The notes: generated by a model not told the origin, from the letters alone. Shown: positions 46,941 through 58,950, counted from the first letter of the stretch. The stretch: DNA of 64,000 nt from Undaria pinnatifida (GCA_012845835.1 JABAKD010000009.1:15669462-15733461), one strand, 5' to 3'. Translations and numbers: made by a program.

Positions 46941-49900
46941 AACAACAATAACTACAACTACAACTACAACTACAACTACAACTACAACAACTACCACTAC
47001 TACTACTTGTACTACCAATACACTGCTGTACAACTACGGCTTCGCAAAGTTGACTCGCGCCGCCACTCCAGACGCGGCACCCTGATAACGGGGGGGGGGG
47101 GGGCATTTGTCAGGAGCGCAAAAGTAGTCCAAACCAAGCGTGCGCGACTCCGTACTGGCAGATTGGCTGCAGAAACACCACAACTATACCAGCAGCAGTA
47201 CGCTCGAGCCGTCGTCTACCGGTATGGGATGCGGACAGTGAGGCCGTATCATAACTTCAACGCTGTTTCCTGTCTTTTCTTTCCTTTTTCCGTCCCATCT
47301 ACAGTATTATATTCCCACTTGTTTTTGCAGCTCTCTCCCTTTTCCACACTCACATCTCTGGGGTCAACTAGCAGCCCCCTCCCCCCCCCCCCCCTCTTCA
47401 ACTTTACAGGAAATGGGAATTACGAATTAGTCACAACAAAAAGGGAGATATCACAATGAGGGGGCGTGGGGGGGGGGGGGGGTTGGGGGGTGCCAGGACA
47501 GCAGCTCGGTGGATCGACGCGTTCGGTCATTGTTAAGTGCTCACCCCTTCCTTTCCTCCGAGGAGCCCCTCGCGCTCTTGCTTCTCGACTGCCTTCCGGT
47601 AGTCTCCTCGCAGCGACTGCAGCGTCTTCTTGTAGCTGGAAATCTTACTGAATTGTTGATGTTGTGGTAAATGTAGTTGTAGAAGTTGTTTTGACGGTGA
47701 CGAGAGGACCAAAAAAGAACGGCAGTACAACAACAGCAGTACAGCAGTAAGAACAGCAACATGACAGTCAGTACATACGGGGGAGGCAACGCGTCGGGCG
47801 ACAAACATGGACCAGGTACGCATAAGAGAACCTGATAGCTGGAGTGCAACACGACGCTGCCTCGCCGTGAAAAATTAAGCATTTCATGTTGGGCATGAAT
47901 CACAATAAGAAAATAGATACCCCCACAGGCGAGCCACCGATACACCTGATACCAGGTACGGACGGTACTATGCACAGGAACGATTACATCATTTATAGCT
48001 AACGGGAACGCCGGGTGCCTCATCCTCCGTATCTTCCGCGGCAGGGTGTGGGAGAACTAAAGAAACACCCCTAAAACAATAAATAACCAAATAACCAACG
48101 GCTCCTTTTATTGACAGTGGTTGCTGCGGCAGAGACCGACGTATCTTGTAGAGCCCCAAGTGCGTTAACGAGGCGGGGGCGGGGGGCATCCATCGACAGC
48201 GGCGGCCGCGTTCCCGTCTCATGTACAGGGGGGGTGGGAGGGATTGAGGGGCGTACGGAGTAAGAGATTGACGGAGGGAGGGAAGGAGGGAAGGAGGGGA
48301 GGGAAGGAGGGGAGGGAGGGAGGGAGGGAGGGAGGGAGGGAGGGAGGGAGGGAGGGAGGGAGGGAGGGAGGGAGGGAGGGAGGGAGGGAGGGAGGGAGGG
48401 AGGGAGGGAGGGAGGGAGGGACGGGGGGAGGGAGGGAGGGAGGGAGGGAGGGAGGGAGGGAGGGAGGGAGGGAGGGAGGGAGGGAGGGAGGGAGGGAGGG
48501 AGGGAGGGAGGGAGGGAGGGAGGGAGGGAGGGAGGGAGGGAGGGAGGGAGGGGCTGGAGGGTCCTCCAATCCCTCCGCGCGCTCACTCGCTTATCGCTCA
48601 TCAAATCAAAGGTGCTTCAAGGCTCATTCATGCCGCTTCCTCATGGCGCTCTCACCCGGCGAGCTCTTTCTTCGTCGAGGCGTCCTGGGTGCTGCGGACC
48701 TCGATCTCCATCTGCTTGAGCAAGTCGCCGGCCTGCCCGATTAGGGCGTCGACGTGGGTCAGCTGCGTTCGCTTCTTCACTGGAACGGCGTGGGCGGGAG
48801 GCGACGGGGGAGAGGCGGCGGGCACCTCAAAATTGGACACGACTGCCAACGCAAAATATGTTTGATGTATCGCAACCAAGGCTGCGCGATCGAAGCGCTT
48901 TCATTTCTAACTTGCTGTCATAGACATACTCACCGATGTCTCGGCAAGTAATTCGTCTTGAGGGTCACTTGATTAAAATGGCATTCTTCGCTTTTAGCGG
49001 TCCTACCCGGAACACGCCTACCTAAATCTTCTCGGCGAGTCTTTATGGCGGAATCAAAGGGTCAAACTGAGCAAGATGGTCGTTCCTACACTGAATTCAA
49101 CATAAAAGTGAGGACAAATAAAATCAAGTACAAAAAGGGTGTCTGAATACGTACGTGCGTTTATTTTGCACGTATCATCTCGTATCACGCGACACGCTTG
49201 TTCGTAGACTAACCAGTACCTGGTACACGTTTATTTGCACCTGCCTTCTGCTCAAATTTCAAATCACAATAAAAACACACCCACCCGCAGCTCGTACACG
49301 CGTACAGCTAGAGCACTACAGCAGTAGTAACATGTTGCCCTTGAGCATGTATCACAAGGACAGAACAGCACTCACAGCACAACATCCTCAGCCCTCACAT
49401 TATCATATTACGTAACGATGTGTACGTGTGCACTGCTGTGTACTCTTCTTTTCCCTTGCTTGATTGATTGTGCTCTCTCGATCTTTGTGTTAATTGTAAA
49501 TCACAAATTACAGCCGTACTGGTACTGCATGTCAGAACATGACATTGCCAGCAAGCACACAACAGTGTAGCATAGGGCAATCAGCTCTGCACCAGTAGCT
49601 TTTGGCACTATCGAATCGCTAGATCACCAAATCATTGGCCTCTTCTTTCTGCCCCCATCACAACTTGTCGTCTTCTTCCCCCCGCAAGCGCACCGGGCGC
49701 CGTCAGCCGCCCGCCGAGCGGAGCTCTTGTAACATGTACCGGCATCAGCTACAAGTATGTATAAACGTACCAACAACGCAGCTTGCAAAGATGAGTATTG
49801 ACCTGAAACTCGTCAAACTCACGGCTGACGTGCTTGAAAATTATTAATAAAATACTTTGTGTATTGCTGTGTACTCGTCTTTTCGCTTTCTTCATTGATT

Positions 49901-50524
49901 GTCTCGGTCCTCATGTTTTTTTTCTTGTCGTAATTGCGTACTGCCGATTAGAACGTGACATCGCCAGCAAGCACACAGCACAGCACAGGGCAATCAGCTT
50001 TGCACAAGTAGCTCTTGGCATCATCACATAGTTGCACCCAATCATGGGCCTCTTCTTTCTGCCCCCTTCAAATTTTGTTGTACTCTTCGTGGCGCGAGTG
50101 CGAGCGGGCGGCGTCAGAGGCCCGTGGAGCGGAGCCCTTGTACTTCCTTACGTGTGCACCTATATACGTACGCTGCTGTACGTGCGCGAACCAGTTATAA
50201 TCGGAAGAGGATTCGTTGAATCCTCGGGAGCTGCGAACACTTCCTCGGGTTCTATATCCTCATTGCCTGTGGTATAAAGGGACACGGCCGCTCGCCTGCG
50301 ATTTCGACGGAGAGGTGGAAAAAAAAGGTCTTCCCACATTCAGCTTTCTTCCGTCTTCAACGTGAACCAACACTGGGGTGCCCAAAAAGAGACAAACACC
50401 ATGGACATGCCACAGCGCACCCACCTGAGTCCGTTTCGTATGTGGCCAGGTGACTGATGTTGTTCCCGATGTCCTGGGTGAGAGCCAGGAATTCCTCATC
50501 GTACGCATCAAAGATGGACGACAT
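39793..50524 (-). CDS. VTI1: VTI1-type Qb-SNARE
   Basis: Six exons, 50425-50524, 48656-48779, 47545-47647, 46382-46511, 45788-45849 and 39793-39942, join in matching phases at GT-AG borders into 222 residues (VTI1 family about 217-232). VTI1 proteins are tail-anchored Qb-SNAREs of Golgi, endosome and vacuole fusion. The N-terminus MSSIFDAYDEEFLALTQDI and the segment ALIGQAGDLLKQMEIEVRS match the family three-helix domain. The SNARE helix follows: EQRDRLLQATDRLDGQGRRL, EDSKRTMMEIEDT, MEITMELGRNREKIGEV. A C-terminal membrane anchor (about 200-219, FMMYSIGLLLVIGVMVAVYY) ends three residues before the stop. The zero-layer residue aligns to Asn163 in place of the usual Gln. Intron 5 is about 5.8 kb and carries two MITEs and a poly-C-tailed element. 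The identity is firm. Confidence 0.88.
41638..41919 (+). mobile_element. MITE copy in VTI1 intron 5
   Basis: Inverted ends GACGCGTTCTACGATAGAGG and CTTATCGTAGCACGCGTC, 282 bp, with the family interior (CCCAAAATCGTCGG, TGTACCGAGGCCATGGGATT, AAATTGAGGAACC). The preceding 41460-41637 resembles the right half of another copy, so two copies may share an end. Confidence 0.72.
42141..42402 (+). mobile_element. MITE copy in VTI1 intron 5
   Basis: Inverted ends GACGCACGCTACGATAGAGG and CCTCTATATCGTAGAACGCGTC, 262 bp, with the family interior (CCCAAAATCGTCGGAAAA, TGTACCTCGGCAATGGGATT, TCCAAATCAGTTTTTGCC). Same orientation as the copy 220 bp upstream. Confidence 0.72.
43702..44113 (-). mobile_element. 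Full-length poly-C-tailed retroposon-like element, copy 2
   Basis: Minus-strand copy of the element at 38630-39042, inside VTI1 intron 5. On its own strand it ends ACTGAGTACA followed by a C homopolymer (seen as a run of about 35 mostly G bases at 43701-43737). The two copies are clearly diverged but align over their whole length. Confidence 0.7.
44640..44760 (+). repeat. Degenerate (ACT)n tract
   Basis: An imperfect ACTACTACT/TATTACTGC trinucleotide tract in VTI1 intron 5. Non-coding. Confidence 0.7.
46864..47010 (+). repeat. (CTG)n then (ACT)n/(ACA)n trinucleotide array in VTI1 intron 3
   Basis: A compound trinucleotide microsatellite of about 145 bp: CTG, then a long pure ACT run, then ACA/ACT. 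Poly-Ser, poly-Val and poly-Cys frames across it are artefacts. Confidence 0.93.
48267..48552 (+). repeat. (GGGA)n array, about 285 bp, in VTI1 intron 2
   Basis: A nearly pure GGGA tetramer array with one interruption (ACGGGG at about 48421). On the plus strand it is an extreme G-quadruplex candidate. The transcribed VTI1 pre-mRNA carries the C-rich complement. Long Pro-Ser and Gly-Glu frames here are by-products. Confidence 0.95.
49430..50150 (+). repeat. Diverged tandem duplication of about 300 bp in VTI1 intron 1
   Basis: 49430-49735 and 49862-50145 align over their length: GTGTACTCKTCTTTTC, GACATYGCCAGCAAGCACAC, CAGGGCAATCAGCT, GGCCTCTTCTTTCTGCCCCC, GGCGTCAG, GCGGAGC. Differences are many, so the duplication is old. 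Confidence 0.72.
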
Positions 50525-51279
50525 CCCCCGTTCAAGTAGAGTTCTCTCTTACGGGACGGAACAATGCTGCAGCTTTTATACGAACACGGTGCTCGTACTT
50601 CCAGATTCTTCTAAAATGTATTTCGGCGACAAAGAGCGCCTCAAGCGTTAAAATCTCGCCGTTCTCTCCCAAGGCTGACTCCGTGATTTATCAGCGAGAT
50701 GACGTCCTGGGGGTGGGCAGTGGTAGTTTACAGCACGCTGTTCTCTGGTTCTTTGCATCGTGGGGTCTCACGAACATTTCGAACCCCTATTGCCCGAACA
50801 CGAAGCCATTATTCTTCATGGAACTCCCAATTTTGATGAAAGCACAAAAAAAACAAAAAATCGCAGCAACAGGCAAACCAGGGTACGTGTCGACGACCGT
50901 ATAATTCTATATTCCGTCGGCCCGTCAGATAGCGATGGAGTTCGACCGATAACCGGACGCAGATGCCTGGCTTGAGACCCGTGGCAACATCGATCGGTGC
51001 TCGGGACTAGGTCTTTCGCTCGGGGGTAAAACTCGGGGGGAGGTCGAGAGGTCCCGCGGTCTGCAAAGTGGGAAAAGGACGGAAAAGGACGGAATCGAAT
51101 ACGTTTTTCGAAACAAAGTTTTATCGCGCGGAAGAGCAGCTTTTTTTATGAGAAATAGTCTCGTGATCTGTGTGATCTCATCATTTTTGGGCTCTGGTGC
51201 TGGGAAGAAGGTGCAACCGCCGCTTTTCTCGCTCGAGCTCTTGGAGTCGAGCATTTCATAGCACTTCCTCGGCGGGACC
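50525..51279. promoter_or_regulatory. Head-to-head promoter region, VTI1 and MYND gene
   Basis: A 755-bp gap between divergent start codons (50524 minus, 51280 plus), expected to hold both promoters and 5' untranslated regions. No element is named with confidence. Confidence 0.45.
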
Positions 51280-54200
51280 ATGACCTTCCGGGGCAAGGAG
51301 TTTAGGGCCCTCTCGCCCAAGAAGGTCTCGAGGAGAAAGCGCACCCCTCGCTGCGACTCGTGCGGCAAGCGCGACGGAGAAGACGCAAGGACCGAGCCCG
51401 GAGAGGAGCCCCGCAAAGTCCGACTGAAGCTCTGCGCGCGATGCCGAGCCGTGGCCTACTGCGGCATGGAGTGCCAGAAGGCCGGCTGGAAACGACACCG
51501 CGAAGTCTGCGTGAAGTATGTGAACGCCGCCGACCTGCCCCCGCCGTCCCCCCTGGTCAACCACAAGAATACACCGGGCGCCAGCGGCGTTCGCGGCCGG
51601 CGTAAGATTATTTACGGCGGCACCGTCAGCACCCTCGCTACCCCGCGGCAGAGGGAGAACGCGCCGACGAGGCACCCCTTCTTCGGTCGGCAGGAATCGT
51701 CTGAGCTGCGCGAGGTCAACGGTGTGGCGGGGGCGGCTTCGCCGCCGGCGGCGCCTGCGGTGCCTGCAGCCACCGTGGCCTCCGCCGCCTGGAAACAGAG
51801 AGAGCAGGAGCAGCAGAAGAGACTGTCGCTGGAACACCAGCGTCAGCATCACCAGCAGCATAGTCGGCAGCTAAATCAGCTGCAGCAGCTCCAGCAACAT
51901 CAGGAGCAGCAGGAGCAGCAGCGAGAGCAAGAACAGCGGCAGGAACAGCAGCGAGTTGAGCAGCTCCAGCGAAATGGAGACAAGGATGCATCCAGAGAAG
52001 AAGGGTGTCCTTCTCCTCCTCCAACAATGCAGCGGCTGAGCATGTCCGCCGGCGGCAGCAGCCATGGCGGCGCCGGTGCTGGTGGCAACCGCAGCCGGTT
52101 GGGCTCAAGGTCCAGTAACGGCAGCACTGGCGGCAAACGCTCCACGATAGAAAACACCACCACAGCGACATCAATGCCAACAGCAGGTGTGGCGACCGTT
52201 TCACCGTCGCTGGACACTCTCAATCCTGCCTTTGTATTCCACACCACCTCGTCGGACCACAGGCGAATCATTTTGTCGCCGGCAGCAGCCTCTCGAGACC
52301 GTCGGAGCTCCTACGTACCACCGCCCCCGCCGCCACCACCACCGGCGAACGGAACGTTGGCGTCCCTCGGAAGCGTGTCGCCGCCAGACCCCATCTCCTC
52401 CCACGAGGCGTACTTCTCGGCAAACGCTGCCTCCGCCGTTCCAGAGGGGCGAAGGGTAAGCGCGCCGCTCTTTCCCAGTGCTCTCGAGGATAGTCGGCAC
52501 AAGCTGGACGCGAAACGGTCTTCACTGCCAACCACCGCGGTGTCGGGCGCAAGCAGGCGGGGCCCTCCGCCCCCTTACGCTCTGGTGGCCCACCGCGCCG
52601 ACTCCTTGAGGAGCAATATCTCGTCTATCTCCGACGCCCGCGAGAGGAGGGCCGCCTCGGGTAGCAGCGTCGTCAAGAGCGCGTTGAGCATCATGAGCGG
52701 CTCTCAGCTGCTGGCGGACCAAGGCGTTTCGCCATCGGCGCCGAGCCTGCCCGCGCCTAGGTTGACGCCGAGCGCGAGCTATCCGCCGCCGTCGAGCCGC
52801 GACGACCCACCGCCGGCGCCGCCACCGCCGCCACCGCCACCGCCATCGCCACCGCCACCCTCGCACCCGCCGTTTCCCGCGAAGGAGACTGCGGTCCCGT
52901 CCTACGCTACAGGCTTTCCCGATGTGTTGTTGTCGCTGCGAGGTTCGGCGTCGGGGGAGATAGCCGGCGACGAAGATTCCACCAGAAGGCTGCAGCAGGG
53001 ACAGCAGCAGCGACGGCTTAAGCGGCGGCAGCAGCAGCAACAAGAGCAGGAGCAGGAGCTGCGGCTGCGTGCTTCCACTCCCGCTGGAGTGGAGGAGAAT
53101 GCAACGACCAAGGCGCACGGGCTAGCTGCTGCGGCGAACCATGTCGGGATCTCGCCGAATTCGAGCTCGGAAGGAACGACGCCGCTGAGCAGCTCGGGTG
53201 GTAAGAAGAGCGTGGCGCGAGCGGAGGCGGGAACGACTTCGCCGGTTACCGTTTCGCCGGCAAAGCGGGCCGCGGAAGAGGAGGGAGCGGGGGGAGCGCC
53301 CGAGAAACACCAGAAGTTGGTCGGAGCCCACTGTGAAGATTCTGCGTTGGGCACGGAGAAAAAGAAGGAGCAGGAAACGGGGAAGGAGAAGGAGGGGGAA
53401 GGGGAGGAGAAGGAGGGGGAAGGGGGGGAGAAGGAGGGTTGTGGCGGCAATGACGATACCGCGCGGGTCCCGGTAAAGCCGCCGCCACCGATACTGCCGG
53501 TGTCCGTGATACCGGGCGGGACAACGGCCGCCGCCGGAACCACCGAACTGGCGCGCATTGCGATGAGTGGAACGTTCGACTCTTGCCCTTCCTCCGCAGG
53601 GGTGGCCGGGTTCGCGGCGGAGAAAAGCGCGCGGAACCCCCCCCCCCACCGATCCCTTTCAGACGGCACGTCCTCGAGCTTGGGCAAGTCTCACCTCACC
53701 GTCACGGCAAAGAAGTCGCTGGGGGCGGCTGCGGCGGCCGCGATGGCGTGGAGTCTCGGCCGCAAGAGGTCCCCTCGACCACGCCCGCCTTTAAGCCCGG
53801 GGCCGGCGGCGCTGTCGCGCACTACTCCATCCAAGTCGCCGACCCGAGCTCAAGAGGAGTCGATGGTGGCGTTGTCGGCGACATCACCCGGTAGAGCACC
53901 GGCTACAGCGTCGGCGGCAGCGTCGGCAGCAGCGGCCACTGCCGCGGCGCTGTCAGCCGGCAGTTTTGGTGGATGTGGCGGGTCGAAGCGACCGTCGCTG
54001 GCGTCCGCGGTTCGACCGGTTACCGGCGAAGCGGCGGCCCGCATGTCGCCGAGGTCGACTATCGGCGGCAAGATTTCCCCGAGATCTGGCAAGACCTCCC
54101 CGAGATCTCCCCCGTTCGTCCCGGCCGTGGAGCTGTCCCCGGAGGTTAATCTGGCGACGACACCGCTCAGCCCCGGCCCGAGACCCACCAGGACCGCGGT

Positions 54201-57200
54201 CTTCTATCAGCGGCGGCCGGGCGGCATCGGCCTGCCTCCCGCGTCGAGGGCCTACCTCGGCAGACCCGAGGGCTTCTTCGTGCACGTGCTGGTAGCGTCC
54301 GCGCTGACGGCGGCCGACCTCGAGGCGCGCGTCGAAGACCCGCCGACGTCCGTGGGTGGCAGCGACAGCAGCGACTGTCATGCGGTGGGTTCGATACCCC
54401 TAGCGTTAAGAGCGGCGCGGCGGGAGAAAGCGAGTGGAGCCGCGGACGGGGTCCAGCACCGATCGCGGGTGTACTACTCATTCGATGAGCGAGGGAAGGT
54501 GGCCGCGGCGCTGCAGCCGGGAGACGTGGTGCTGCTCACGCCGGGGCGGTACGAGGCGCGGGCGTGGGGGCTGCAGCAGCTGGTGTCGAGTGTGGAGATC
54601 ATCGGCGCAGGCTGCGCCGATACCTGTGTGGTGTATAACAACCCGCCCCCCCCCGCCGCCGGCCTGACTCCCTCGGGCGAACACTACCTGGTCGGGGTGA
54701 TGGGCGGCGCCGTACTCGGCGTCGGGGATGGGGGCGGGGCGGGCGGGGGAAAAGTGCCGGAGGTAAAGGGTAAGAACGACATCGACGATGATAGCGATAG
54801 TGGGTGGGAGGACGGTGCTACGGATAGCGCAGGAAACGCTTTCGGAGGGAGCGCGGTCCGCGTGCGTCTCGCCAACCTTACCCTCGAGCAAGGGTCAGGG
54901 TACCGGGGTGCTGTGTACCAGGTAGGGCGGGAGTCCCACCTCGAGATGGACGGCTGCATTGTGCGTTGCGCGCAGGGGGGGGTGAACGTGGACCAGGGGA
55001 CTTGTCTCTTGTGCGACTCGACCATCATCGGCAGCCAGACGTTCGGAGTGCACATCGGCGGCGAGGGCACGGTGGAGCACTGCTCTGTTCAGGACTGCGG
55101 CCGGGGCACGGGGCGGGGGAGAAAAGGAGCACCACGAGGAGGGAGAGGGAGGGGCGGGGGGGGGGGCAGGGGTTCTCCGACGGGCTCATCCAGGGCGGAG
55201 GGTGTCGACTCCGACGAAGGCGACGAGTCTGAGGATGATGGCACAGACGTTAACCGCGCGAGGGGCATGCCGGCGATTAGCGTCCTACAGAGCTCGCGCG
55301 TGCGGGTGCGCTACAACGTGATCCGAGATAATGCTGGACACGCGCTGCAGCGCCGAGACGCATCCCTTCCGGGAGGAGACGAGAAGCGCGCCATGCTCGC
55401 GCGGCGGGCGGAGGTCGAGGCCGAAGAGGTGTGTGTACGTGTGTGATGTATTTGGTTTGTTTGCGTGTGACATGATATTTGGTGTGCGTGTCCGTGATTT
55501 TTGTGTCTGTCCATTGTTTGTGTGGTTGTGTCGATGATTTTGTGTGTGTCTCCATGGTTTGTGTGGTTGTGTGTCCTTGGCTTGGTGTGTTCCGTGGACA
55601 AAGAGTACGGAAGAGGTCCACCTCATTTTTCTGGGGGCTTCTCACGTAACGCCTTTACAATTGGAAACCCTTTTTGGTGACACGTTTACTTGAAGTTGGT
55701 ATAGGGAGGGATTTTGGGACTCTAAAGGGGTTAATGAGCTCCGTACCTCATCCAAAACTCGAATTCTATTAACGTGGTTCGCGCCGTCCGTTAAACAGTC
55801 CCATAGGATGGATGTACAACTACCGTAATGCTCGTCCCAGATATAGGCTAGGAAGCACTTATGGGCTATGTTATCGAAGCATTGAGGGCTATTACCCCAG
55901 TTGAGGAGGCGGTCACTCACAAAATATTTGGACCAACAGTGCTGCTCTCTACGGGCGTGGTTGGTGTGTCCACATTTTGTAGGTCAGTCGAAGATTTCTA
56001 TGTCTGCATGATTTTGTGTTTGCGTCCATGATTTGTGTGTATGTGTCCGTGATGTGTGTTTACGTCCATGATTTGGGTGTGTGTCTAATGTCAAATAATG
56101 TGTCAAATGATTTGTGTTGTGTTGGGAGTCCATGCTTTTTTTTTTTGTCCGTGTTCACAGAGTGTGGCTGTCTTTGTGTTCGTGTTTGATTGTCTGTTGC
56201 TTGCTCGTCGTTTTCTTTTTCCTTAGGCGTACGCGCTGGTGTCATTTTACCGGTGTGTTTTCTTTTTGTGTTTGTATCTATTATACTCGCAGTATAAATA
56301 GCATGACAACTTCGCTCGGGAAGCGAAGCATGTCTGGCGTGTTCGCCGCTCGCTGTATATGTGTTTTACCATAACCCGCCATCATCATCATCATAAAGGC
56401 AGCCGATGTACTTACTCCGGACTGTACGTGGTTCTCCTGGCGCACGTGCACAACCCCCCCCCCCCCCCAACCCCGTGCGGTCCTGCGGGGCACGGTCGTG
56501 CATGATGCGATGATTACACCTCTTTCCCCATCCCCCACTCTGGTCCTACGGACTAGGGTCAAGCATGGAACAATGAGTACCCCCCCCCCCCTCCAGCGGC
56601 ACGCCGTGTTTTTTCTGACGCGGTTCGTGTCACCAGAGCGCCCCGTCTGGTAGAGAGCCCGTTGACGTAGCCGATATTCGCGACACGCATACATGTGTTG
56701 GAAGGGCGGTGAATTGTTGAACCCCGCGCTCTTTTATGGTCCGTCCCTGTTCGAGGCGTGATCGCACGAGGACGTGCAGAACATCTTGAGTCGGCAACCG
56801 TCGACGCTTCTTTGTCGCAAGTAACTATTTTTGATGTGTTTCGTTTTTTTTTGCTATCTCGCGTCACGCCGTGTAGTGTCTGTACGGATGAGACTTGAAT
56901 TTTGTCCGAGACGAAACGGGCTAAAACGCACGCAGCAGCGCTTACTCCCGTAGCAGTTTGGAAGCCATCGGAAAGACGTAGACTCCCGTGCGCCGCTTTT
57001 CAAGCAGTCGCTTCCACCCCCCCCCCCCCCCCTCCCACCGTATCCGCCCCTCCCCCATTAGGAGTAGGAATGGTGGTCCGTCTCGCAGGGGATGCGTGGT
57101 CAATGGTCAAATGCCTGTTAATAAGGCAAACATTAAATGAGTGTACGCCTTCCCCCCCCGTACCCTCTCCACCCCAGCATCCTCAACCCCCCTTCCCCCT

Positions 57201-58470
57201 CCCCCTTCCCCCCCTATTTTCCCCCTCCCCCCCTTCCTTTCTCGTGTATCCCCGCTCCTAATCCCCTCTACCCTCCCCCGTATCTCCACTCCCCACCGGC
57301 TTAAATACTCGCAGAAATTGCGGTCCTGGTTGGGGAAGGCGTCTGTTCTCCTGCGCGTACATCTCCAGGAGAAGCACCGAGAAGGCTCCATCATCGCCGA
57401 GGGTAACCAGTGCCAGCTCAACGAAGGCTGTAGCACGGCCAAGTGCTCTAACGGTGGCGTTGGCGGCAGCGGCAGTGGTTGTCTCGGAGGTGGCGCGGGG
57501 CGTAATAAGGGGGGGTTGGAGGCGGCCTTGCCTGGAGGGGAGCGGAGTGGAGGGGGTAGGGGAGGGGGGGAGGGGAGGGGTAAGAGTGAAGGGGGTAGTG
57601 TTAGTGGAGACGGCGAGGCGGTGGCGGCAGCGGAGGGGGGGGGCGCGGAGGAGGTCGAGGGCGGTGACGCTGCATCCCCAAGGCCGGCGGCGGCGGCACC
57701 TGCAGCGGTGGTGGGGGTGGCATCCGCTGCAAGCGACAAGGGTTTCGTAAGAGATGCGGCTCATGGGAAGGGGGGTAAGAGGGGGCTTAACATCGACGTT
57801 GGCGGGGACGGGGAGAGGTCTTCGATATCGCCGTTGTCGGCAGCGGTGGGGGAAGCGGCGGGGGGGAGCGGTGCGTGGAGCTCCGAGGGTCAGGTCTGTG
57901 TCCCCACGGCGGAGGAGGAAGGGCTGCCTTTGCCGGCCGCGATGACACTAAGGTTCTTGGCGGCGATGGACGAGGGCCACGTCGGCAGCATGCGGGAGGA
58001 GAACGAGCGCTTAAGGCGGAAGGGGGGGAGGGGGGGGGGGGGCGGGGTGAGGGAGGAGGAGAAAGGGAGGGGGTGGGGTAGGAGATGAGGGGAGGGAGAT
58101 GGGGCGGGGTGAGAGATGGTTGAGTTGGGATTTCAGAAGGTCTGGTGGTGGTGGTGGCGGTGGCGTCGGTGGGGAGGTAAGCCGGGGCGGGGGGGGAAGG
58201 GAGAGGGGTAGAGGGTTGTTGCACCCCCTTTTTTGGCAACTGCTTAGTACCCTTGACCCGCGTTATATATTTTTTGGTTTGGTTGGCCTGGCCTTTTTGC
58301 CCATTTCCTTCTATGATGTGCTAAACAAAAATGCACGGGGGTTTTCTTGTTTTCTTTAGGATGAGCGAGAAGAAAATCCGAGGGGGGGGGGTTGCGTTGT
58401 ACTTGATTCGCTGTTTGCAGCGGGATCATTCGGGATTTCAGTTTCAACCAGTTCGCAGCACACCCGCTGA
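51280..58470 (+). CDS. Giant MYND zinc-finger and beta-helix protein
   Basis: Exon 1 (51280-55428, 1383 codons) is certain as coding. It may continue by phase-0 splices to 57315-58046 and 58360-58470 (1663 residues in total); those two exons are tentative. Residues 25-77 form a MYND zinc finger with all eight ligands: C25, C28, C52, C55, C61, C65, H73, C77 (CARCRAVAYCGMECQKAGWK). A long low-complexity middle follows: polyglutamine (about 170-235), polyproline (about 345-355 and 505-530), lysine/glutamate (about 685-720) and repeated SPRS/SPGP serine-proline motifs. From about residue 1063 there is a right-handed parallel beta-helix (ALQPGDVVLLTPGRYEAR, VEIIGAGCADTCVVYN, SHLEMDGCIVRCAQGGVNVD, GVHIGGEGTVEHCSVQDCG). 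MYND fingers bind proline-rich peptides; beta-helices of this kind occur in FBXO11-type proteins. A scaffold or ubiquitin-linked role is possible; no catalytic domain is visible. Confidence 0.72.
56470..56592 (+). repeat. Truncated poly-C-tailed repeat copies
   Basis: Two short plus-strand fragments ending GATTACACC and ATGAGTAC plus a C run, with GGTCCTACGGACTAGGGTC-type sequence upstream. They resemble the 3' end of the roughly 410-bp element and lie in the putative intron 1 of the MYND gene. A further fragment is at about 57080-57160 (ATGAGTGTACGCCTTCCCCC). Confidence 0.45.
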
Positions 58471-58950
58471 ACTTTGAGGTTTAGTTTTTCCTATCGGACT
58501 TTTTGAGATGAGGCTTTTCGCATACAGGGGCCTTCCGTCCCAGCCCCCCCCCCCCCACCGCCCGCCGGGCGTAGTGTTAGTAAGATGCGTGCCTGCTTGT
58601 TTATTTACTTGAAGACTCTCCAAGTAGCGCTAGTTCGCGTCCATTTTTAACTCGTACACCAATGTATTCGCGATCCGGTGTTTCCATGCAGCTGTTCGGG
58701 CGGGTATTCTTTTTTTCCCGAGTATACTTTATGGGGGGGGCGTGATTTTGCGGAGTCTGATTTTGCGAGAGTCACTCTGTACTGCTGCCTGTTTCTCGCA
58801 GGAATCATGACCATTTTCCTTTCCCTAATGGACTATGTTTTGGATAGTATGTACAAGATTGCCTGCTGTGGTATGTAATGTCTGGTACGTATCATAAGGG
58901 CTAATGGGAGCACTTTTAGAGACGAAGGGAAAAATGCCCTCAGTTTTTCA
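58471..58950. other. Spacer downstream of the MYND gene
   Basis: No gene is seen. It probably includes the 3' untranslated region of the MYND gene. Short G and C runs are present. Confidence 0.35.

Noticed and set aside
48071-48744. Long Pro-Ser and Gly-Glu open frames on both strands
   Set aside because: They are produced by the (GGGA)n array; all frames through a pure tetramer are open.
16551-50524. Functional cluster of GET4 and VTI1
   Set aside because: Both concern tail-anchored proteins, but they lie on opposite strands about 18 kb apart with unrelated genes between them; no evidence of joint regulation.
52902-53687. 261-codon minus-strand open frame
   Set aside because: Antisense shadow of the MYND gene, whose plus-strand frame has the MYND and beta-helix motifs. 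High GC keeps antisense frames open.
57107-57764. Minus-strand proline-rich frames
   Set aside because: Antisense to the tentative second MYND exon and a C-rich tract; no motif.
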